In this document: in pieces, positions 32,620 through 36,466 of the stretch
Layout: each line of letters begins with the position of its first letter
Numbering within the stretch: position 1 is the first letter of the stretch
Source: Bacteroidaceae bacterium
GTDB taxonomy: Bacteria > Bacteroidota > Bacteroidia > Bacteroidales > Bacteroidaceae
DNA length: 36,466 nucleotides
NCBI GenBank assembly: GCA_017614895.1
Contig: JAGAAZ010000138.1
Coordinates: 1-36,466 of the forward strand
Direction: 5' to 3'
Program-made: the position numbers and the translations under genes
The notes under the pieces: model-generated
The model's input: only the letters and a program-made list of their open reading frames with translations
Told to the model about the DNA's origin: nothing
Databases searched by the model: none

Positions 32620-32651
32620 ACAAAATCGAGGCAAAAAAGCCCCGATTTTGT
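32620..32651 (-). terminator. Terminator-like hairpin after the surface cluster
   Basis: ACAAAATCGAGGC-AAAAAA-GCCCCGATTTTGT forms a stem of 13 positions with one mismatch. Read on the minus strand the loop is TTTTTT. It lies downstream of the minus-strand lipoprotein cluster and the barrel remnant. Confidence 0.6.
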
Positions 32652-32665
32652 AAAATATCCATTCA

Positions 32666-32746
32666 TCAGAATCTCATGCCCAATGCGGCATTGATGTACA
32701 GTCGTTCTGGTATCCGTATGTTCTCAAACTTCAACTCTCTGGCTTC
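32666..32746 (-). pseudogene. Orphan C-terminal strands of an outer membrane barrel
   Basis: Overlapping and following the stop of the P-loop lipoprotein gene, another minus-strand frame reads EARELKFENIRIPERLYINA then ALGMRF and stops (32666-32668). IRIPERLYINAALGMRF, ending in Phe, has the pattern of the last two strands of TonB-dependent or related outer membrane barrels in this phylum. No start codon or upstream barrel exists in this frame; the residues before it are out-of-frame sequence of the neighbouring gene. It looks like a fossil left by deletion or replacement. Confidence 0.5.
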
Positions 32747-33597
32747 AGAACGGCTTGAGTCTGTTCGTCGGTCAATTTGCCAGAGTTGATATAACTCCAC
32801 ATGATCATGTAGAGCTTGTTCTGCATGTCGGCATCCATCGTGTAGTCCCACATCTTCGCATCCTCCTTGCTCACTTCCTTGCCGCCGCTGTTGTGGCTGT
32901 TGTCCAGATAGTGGACTTCCATGTCGGGGTAGTGCTCATCGAAGTACTCGATGCGTCCATGGTAAGAGGGGAAGCTTGTGATGAAGGTGTAATAACGGAT
33001 GGCACGGTTGGTAACCGTGAGACGCTCCATGCAGTTGGTGAAGGCTGTCTCGGCATCGTTATATACATAGATAACGGAGGGTGTAAATCCCTTTGCATTG
33101 CTTCGAGCCACTTTTTTGTCGAAACTTGACACGTCAACGTATGCACCATCATAGATGACACCCATCTGGCTGGCTCTCTGCTGAAGTTCGGGATTGTTCC
33201 TCAAACTTGCCGACTTTCCACAGCCGTACATTCCCATGGTGAAAAGTATTGTTTTGTTGTCGGCTGCGGTGGCGCGTTCCATCAGGCGTGCAAACACCTC
33301 ATCGTCGATGACGTGGCTGGCATCCTTGTAATCCATCACATTCAGACCTGTATAGCCGATCTTTGAGAGCATGGCTCTGGTTGCATCGGGATCCAGCAGG
33401 TTTCCACAGTCAGCCATATACACATCAACAAGTGAGTCCAGGTGCGCCTCTGTCCATTCCACGGCAGCCTCGCCAGTCAGGACGAGAGGCTCTGTTTTTT
33501 TGACTTCGTCATGGTCATCGTTGCTACACGATGTGAACACACTTGTGCCGCAGAGAGTCAGGATGGCGGCAAGCATCCATAATAATGTCTTTTTCAT
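32731..33597 (-). CDS. Lipoprotein with a P-loop, zeta-toxin/kinase-like domain
   Basis: 288 residues. Lipoprotein signal with SC at C24 (VFTSCSNDDHDE). A helical region follows (VEWTEAHLDSLVDVYMADCG). Residues 116-129, TILFTMGMYGCGKS, are a strand plus Walker A (G122-x4-GKS). Downstream come GVIYDGAYVDVSSFDKKVA (149-163), KGFTPSVIYVYNDAETAFTN (169-188) and ERLTVTNRAIRYY (191-203): a strand-Asp, a strand, then an Arg-rich helix, the order seen in zeta toxins and small-molecule kinases. An exported P-loop kinase is unexpected because ATP is scarce outside the cytoplasm. Assignment is by eye; a structural search is needed. Last gene of the minus-strand cluster, 35 nt after the fimbrillin-like gene. 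Confidence 0.6.
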   Translation of the reverse strand: MKKTLLWMLAAILTLCGTSVFTSCSNDDHDEVKKTEPLVLTGEAAVEWTEAHLDSLVDVYMADCGNLLDPDATRAMLSKIGYTGLNVMDYKDASHVIDDEVFARLMERATAADNKTILFTMGMYGCGKSASLRNNPELQQRASQMGVIYDGAYVDVSSFDKKVARSNAKGFTPSVIYVYNDAETAFTNCMERLTVTNRAIRYYTFITSFPSYHGRIEYFDEHYPDMEVHYLDNSHNSGGKEVSKEDAKMWDYTMDADMQNKLYMIMWSYINSGKLTDEQTQAVLKPES

Positions 33598-33632
33598 TTA
33601 TATCAAGAATTAGAGAATTTGAGAATAGTTGT

Positions 33633-34931
33633 TTAGAATGCGAGGATTGCACGGAAATAATTTATATCGTATGGATCTATAGCATCCTTGAAACTAATAC
33701 CATTATCACTCTTGGAGACAGAATATCCACCATCAGAGCTATCATGTTTAGCCCAATAATCGCGTTGATCATCCAGTGGAGAACCACCTGCTGCGGAAAG
33801 CTTTGAGTTGAGCGCGTTATAGCTATGGCAGTTTGCAATGATATTGTTCCAATCTGACTGGGTTGGAACACGCCATGAGCCTCCCGAAACAAATGCTTTT
33901 CCCGTTGCTGTTGTTTGGGCAGTGCCCAAGGTAATTTTACCTTCATCAGCTAATGCAAAAGCGATACCATGACCTGTTCCGCTGACGTAGGCTATCATGG
34001 CGACTGCTGTATTTCCTGTAGGCACATCACTGGCTTTGGCATAGACATTACCATCTGAACCCACAACACTGCCTACGTAGTGGGGTGTAACTTCAGGGAG
34101 CGTGATGGGATATGCCTTAACCTTCATAGGTACTGTTATCACGTAGTACTGACCATGAGAGAAACTTACGGCCGTTTTACGATAGGTGTAGATTCCCTCT
34201 GCCGTTGTGGCAGTCAATATCAGGTTTCCTGTTATGCCACGCAGGGCACAGTAAATCTCGTTCGTAGTTTCGCTTGGGGTGATGACAATGTCGTCCATAG
34301 TGCTTTTGCCCGACTTCAGCCCACTGGCAGAAATGCGCAGGCTGGTAGGGTTGACGGGGTCGGCGCCATTTTTAAGTATGAACTTCACAATGGCTTGTTG
34401 GTTGGTGAACGTCACCGAAGAAGCAGCATCGACGTTGTCACCATCAATGGTGATATTGGTTGCTGCAGTAGCGTAGTTGTATTTTGCAGAAATGTCGGCA
34501 AGCGTTCCAACCTGACCCGTGTACGACCATTCCTGACGGGGGTACTGGAGATTCAGTTTCGGATTTTCTGGAATACTGATTTCTATGGATATGGCTCCAT
34601 TCAACTTTGCCGTAGCGGCATTGGCATTGGGTGTCAAAGAACCTGTGAACCATTTGTTATCGTAACTGACGTAAACATGCTCTGTCGTTGCCCACTCAGC
34701 ATTTAACCCTTCGCTGGATTCGGTCAAGACACGAGTGCTGGCATGATTGTCAGCATCTTCAAATCCCGCTTTTGTGGCATCCACAGTCATGAAATAGGTC
34801 TTTCCAGCCACTATACCTTTCTGCTCCACAGAATCATCATCTGACGAACAAGCGATAAAGGTCACCACAGCCATCAGTAGGGCTGCCAAACTTAAACTCT
34901 TGAACTCTTGAACTTTTGAACTTTTCATCAT
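33633..34931 (-). CDS. Fimbrillin-like lipoprotein with a C-terminal FISUMP-like domain
   Basis: 432 residues from MMKSSKVQ (34931), chosen because GGGGAGG lies just upstream. Signal ends FIAC (C28), then SSDDDS. Residues about 40-250 resemble Mfa/fimbrillin lipoproteins: YFMTVDATKAG, WATTEHVYVSYDNKWFTGSL, SVTFTNQQAIVKFILKNG, ISASGLKSGKST, HGQYYVITVPMK. The last 150 residues (YVGSVVGSDGNVYAKASD, GGSWRVPTQSDWNNII, RDYWAKHDSSDGGY, YFRAILAF) resemble the Fib_succ_major type domain. Probably a surface adhesin or pilus-like subunit. Octamer repeats (34891-34922) encode SSKVQEFKSLSL in the signal peptide. Confidence 0.75.
   Translation of the reverse strand: MMKSSKVQEFKSLSLAALLMAVVTFIACSSDDDSVEQKGIVAGKTYFMTVDATKAGFEDADNHASTRVLTESSEGLNAEWATTEHVYVSYDNKWFTGSLTPNANAATAKLNGAISIEISIPENPKLNLQYPRQEWSYTGQVGTLADISAKYNYATAATNITIDGDNVDAASSVTFTNQQAIVKFILKNGADPVNPTSLRISASGLKSGKSTMDDIVITPSETTNEIYCALRGITGNLILTATTAEGIYTYRKTAVSFSHGQYYVITVPMKVKAYPITLPEVTPHYVGSVVGSDGNVYAKASDVPTGNTAVAMIAYVSGTGHGIAFALADEGKITLGTAQTTATGKAFVSGGSWRVPTQSDWNNIIANCHSYNALNSKLSAAGGSPLDDQRDYWAKHDSSDGGYSVSKSDNGISFKDAIDPYDINYFRAILAF
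34891..34922 (-). repeat. Four tandem octamers in the fimbrillin signal peptide
   Basis: On the plus strand: CTTAAACT, CTTGAACT, CTTGAACT and TTTGAACT. On the coding strand AGTTCAAG units give KSSKVQEFKSLSL. The 8-bp period resembles the array at 4949-4980. Confidence 0.85.
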
Positions 34932-34944
34932 TGTGTCCTCCCCA

Positions 34945-35097
34945 TTATTCTGATTCACCCCATTCTTCAGTTTTAGCCTTGTGGTAATTCTGGAGTGTTG
35001 CATCCACGCCTGGACTCCCCTGCAGCATACTAACCCGCTGTCGGAGAGCAGTAACCCTGATGGTGGGTTTCAGATAAGTTTTTCTTTTTGTCTTCAT
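34945..35097 (-). CDS. 50-residue small protein, coupled to the phosphatase gene
   Basis: ATG at 35097-35095 overlaps the phosphatase stop codon (ATGA); TAA is at 34947-34945, 13 nt before the fimbrillin start. The protein is MKTKRKTYLKPTIRVTALRQ then RVSMLQGSPGVDATLQNYHK and AKTEEWGESE. A basic start, YxKPxxxV, a short hydrophobic stretch, then GSPG and an acidic tail match a pattern I recall in many short Bacteroidales proteins of unknown function encoded near surface lipoproteins. No signal peptide is obvious. The stop-start overlap and good spacing to the next gene support a real gene. Confidence 0.7.
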   Translation of the reverse strand: MKTKRKTYLKPTIRVTALRQRVSMLQGSPGVDATLQNYHKAKTEEWGESE

Positions 35098-35948
35098 TTT
35101 GCCATTGTCTTTTGTCCGTTCTGGATGATGATGCCACGGCTGTTGTCATCAGCAGGCAAACCGCTGATGGTGTAAGCCCGGGTGGTGGCAGGGTGCTCTA
35201 TAAGCTTAGCCTCGGAAACACCCACTGCGCCGTCGATAATCTTTTGGTACTCGGCACGGGCCTTCTTCAGCTGAGCCTGATATTCATCTGTGCTGACCAC
35301 GTTAGCAAACATGGCTGTGGCAAGAAGCAGCGAAGCATCGGTGTCGCTCTTCCAATGGTGACCGCAGATGACACGATTGTAAGCATAATCCTGAGCACGA
35401 ACCATAATCTCGGGTGTCTTCTCTGGCATCACAGTGCAGAGTGCCAAAGCGAACATATAACCACGAGAGGAGTGGCCTGAAGGATAGCTGAAGGTCTTGG
35501 CCTCCTCCTCGTCTGTTTCGGGTTTCAGCGACGGATCGTGGAAAGTGGCGAAGGGACGTATGCGCTGGTATTTTTTCTTCACTGTGGTATTAGCCTTGCT
35601 GGCATCAGAGACGACACGCTCACACAACAGAATAATCTCAGGAGTGCTCTCCCTGCTCAATTCAATACCAATCACTTTATTATCAAATACTTCATAGAGT
35701 TGTGCAGCCTCATCGAAGAGCGCCTGCTCGCTGACACCATCAATTTCGCGCAGTTCGCGTCCATGCTGATAGTGGAAGAAGTCGTATGCAAATTCTCCAC
35801 TGGTCAGTGATGGTGGCGCCTGAATGAAAGAGTAGAAATCTTCATCGAGGTCGTTTACCACGAAAGGCTCGGGAAATTTTTGTTCCTGAGCGCACAAACG
35901 AGTCACTGTTGAAATGGCAACGATAGCCAATAAAAATATTTTTTTCAT
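35094..35948 (-). CDS. Secreted class A acid phosphatase, PAP2 superfamily
   Basis: 284 residues, signal peptide 1-20 (LCAQ). The complete signature K-x6-RP ... PSGH ... R-x5-H-x3-D is present: K124/R131-P132, PSGH 156-159 (with SSR after), R192, H198 and D202 (NRVICGHHWKSD). H159 and H198 are the acid-base and nucleophile pair. It should release phosphate from monoesters in the periplasm or outside. The last 28 residues (RAYTISGLPADDNSRGIIIQ then NGQKTMAK) resemble a degenerate type IX sorting tail. Second gene of the surface cluster, 24 nt after the lipoprotein gene, overlapping the small-protein gene. Confidence 0.88.
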   Translation of the reverse strand: MKKIFLLAIVAISTVTRLCAQEQKFPEPFVVNDLDEDFYSFIQAPPSLTSGEFAYDFFHYQHGRELREIDGVSEQALFDEAAQLYEVFDNKVIGIELSRESTPEIILLCERVVSDASKANTTVKKKYQRIRPFATFHDPSLKPETDEEEAKTFSYPSGHSSRGYMFALALCTVMPEKTPEIMVRAQDYAYNRVICGHHWKSDTDASLLLATAMFANVVSTDEYQAQLKKARAEYQKIIDGAVGVSEAKLIEHPATTRAYTISGLPADDNSRGIIIQNGQKTMAK

Positions 35949-35972
35949 ATTGCTTGCTTTTAAATGAGTGAT

Positions 35973-36431
35973 CTATTTGAGAAATACTGGTGTATAGAGG
36001 TCGCTGGTTCCTGTGGGTGACAGGGAAGCATCGAAGCGTGTCCAGTAAGTAGTGAAGATGCGGTGAAGCTGGTCACAGTAATAATACAAAGTGATGGATT
36101 CACCAGACGTGTCAGCGGCGATTGTGAGGGGGAACATCCACTTTCCGTCCACCTGTTTGGGTTGAGCCACACCACGCACCTCGTCATCAATCTTAGCGCA
36201 GACCAAGTCAGCATCAGAGACATAGCTCTGGAGCGTGTCTTGAAGATAGATATCCACGCTCATGACCTGCTCATATAGGTCGAAATTGGGGACGGCCCAA
36301 TCAGGACGGGCTTCTTCACCTTTTTGAATCTCCAGGGAAGGGGGATTCGGTTGGTCATCGTCGTTCGATGAGCAGCCCCACGCCATGAAGGCGAGGGCTG
36401 CTATAGCTAATATAGTCTTTTTCATTTTCAT
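35973..36431 (-). CDS. Small lipoprotein of unknown function
   Basis: 152 residues. Lipoprotein signal ends AWGC (C20) with SSNDDDQPNPP after it. The rest is beta-rich: NFDLYEQVMSVDIYLQDTLQSY, DADLVCAKIDDEVRGVAQPK, WMFPLTIAADTSGESITLYYYC. DDEVRGVA followed by a short strand is a pattern I recall in Bacteroides and Prevotella surface proteins with Ig-like domains. First visible gene of the cluster; its promoter may lie beyond the window edge, since only 35 nt remain. Confidence 0.6.
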   Translation of the reverse strand: MKMKKTILAIAALAFMAWGCSSNDDDQPNPPSLEIQKGEEARPDWAVPNFDLYEQVMSVDIYLQDTLQSYVSDADLVCAKIDDEVRGVAQPKQVDGKWMFPLTIAADTSGESITLYYYCDQLHRIFTTYWTRFDASLSPTGTSDLYTPVFLK

Positions 36432-36466
36432 ACGATTTTTTACTTAATAAAAACAACTTGTCCATT

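Overview
The window is chromosomal DNA of a Bacteroidales bacterium, most likely Prevotellaceae. The evidence is the promoter style (TAnnTTTG with an upstream TTG or TTTG), the trp gene order B-E-G-D-C-F-A, a type III glutamine synthetase, a fimbrillin-like lipoprotein, VanW and LysM envelope proteins, tails resembling type IX secretion sorting signals, and very sparse Shine-Dalgarno sites.

Layout. 1-2.9 kb is a small accessory island: a probable Bpu10I-type restriction endonuclease, a HigA-like antitoxin whose toxin partner is an internally deleted remnant, and an intact antitoxin/PIN-toxin pair. 3.0-3.5 kb is the RNase P RNA gene, enlarged by a heptamer repeat. 3.6-9.0 kb is a MacAB-TolC-type efflux operon (outer membrane channel, lipoprotein adaptor, ATPase, permease) followed by a DUF3256 exported protein. 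9.0-11.2 kb is glnN on the minus strand. 11.36 kb is a secreted protein with a type IX-like tail. 12.2-18.9 kb is a complete tryptophan operon preceded by a legible ribosome-mediated attenuator: a 19-residue leader peptide with three Trp codons in a row, a terminator hairpin and a competing 9-bp pairing. 19.0-22.3 kb holds a small-RNA-like unit and a minus-strand envelope operon (LysM protein, outer membrane barrel, VanW). 22.5-32.2 kb runs on the plus strand: a lipoprotein with a gliding-motility-type C-terminal domain, a short uvrA, mutS2, a PD40-like exported protein, a nucleoside phosphorylase and mnmE. 32.7-36.4 kb is a minus-strand cluster of exported proteins: a lipoprotein, a class A acid phosphatase, a 50-residue small protein, a fimbrillin-like lipoprotein, and a lipoprotein carrying a P-loop kinase-like domain.

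Points of most interest. (1) Two conserved genes are broken: trpF by a frameshift that removal of one 7-bp repeat unit repairs, and mnmE by a single in-frame TAG. (2) Short tandem repeats of 7, 8 and 9 bp recur in gaps, in rnpB, in signal-peptide codons and inside uvrA, the PD40 gene and trpF. (3) The terminal surface cluster pairs an exported P-loop kinase-like lipoprotein with a phosphatase and a translationally coupled small protein. (4) The trp attenuator can be read directly from the sequence. All assignments come from reading motifs; no database search was run.
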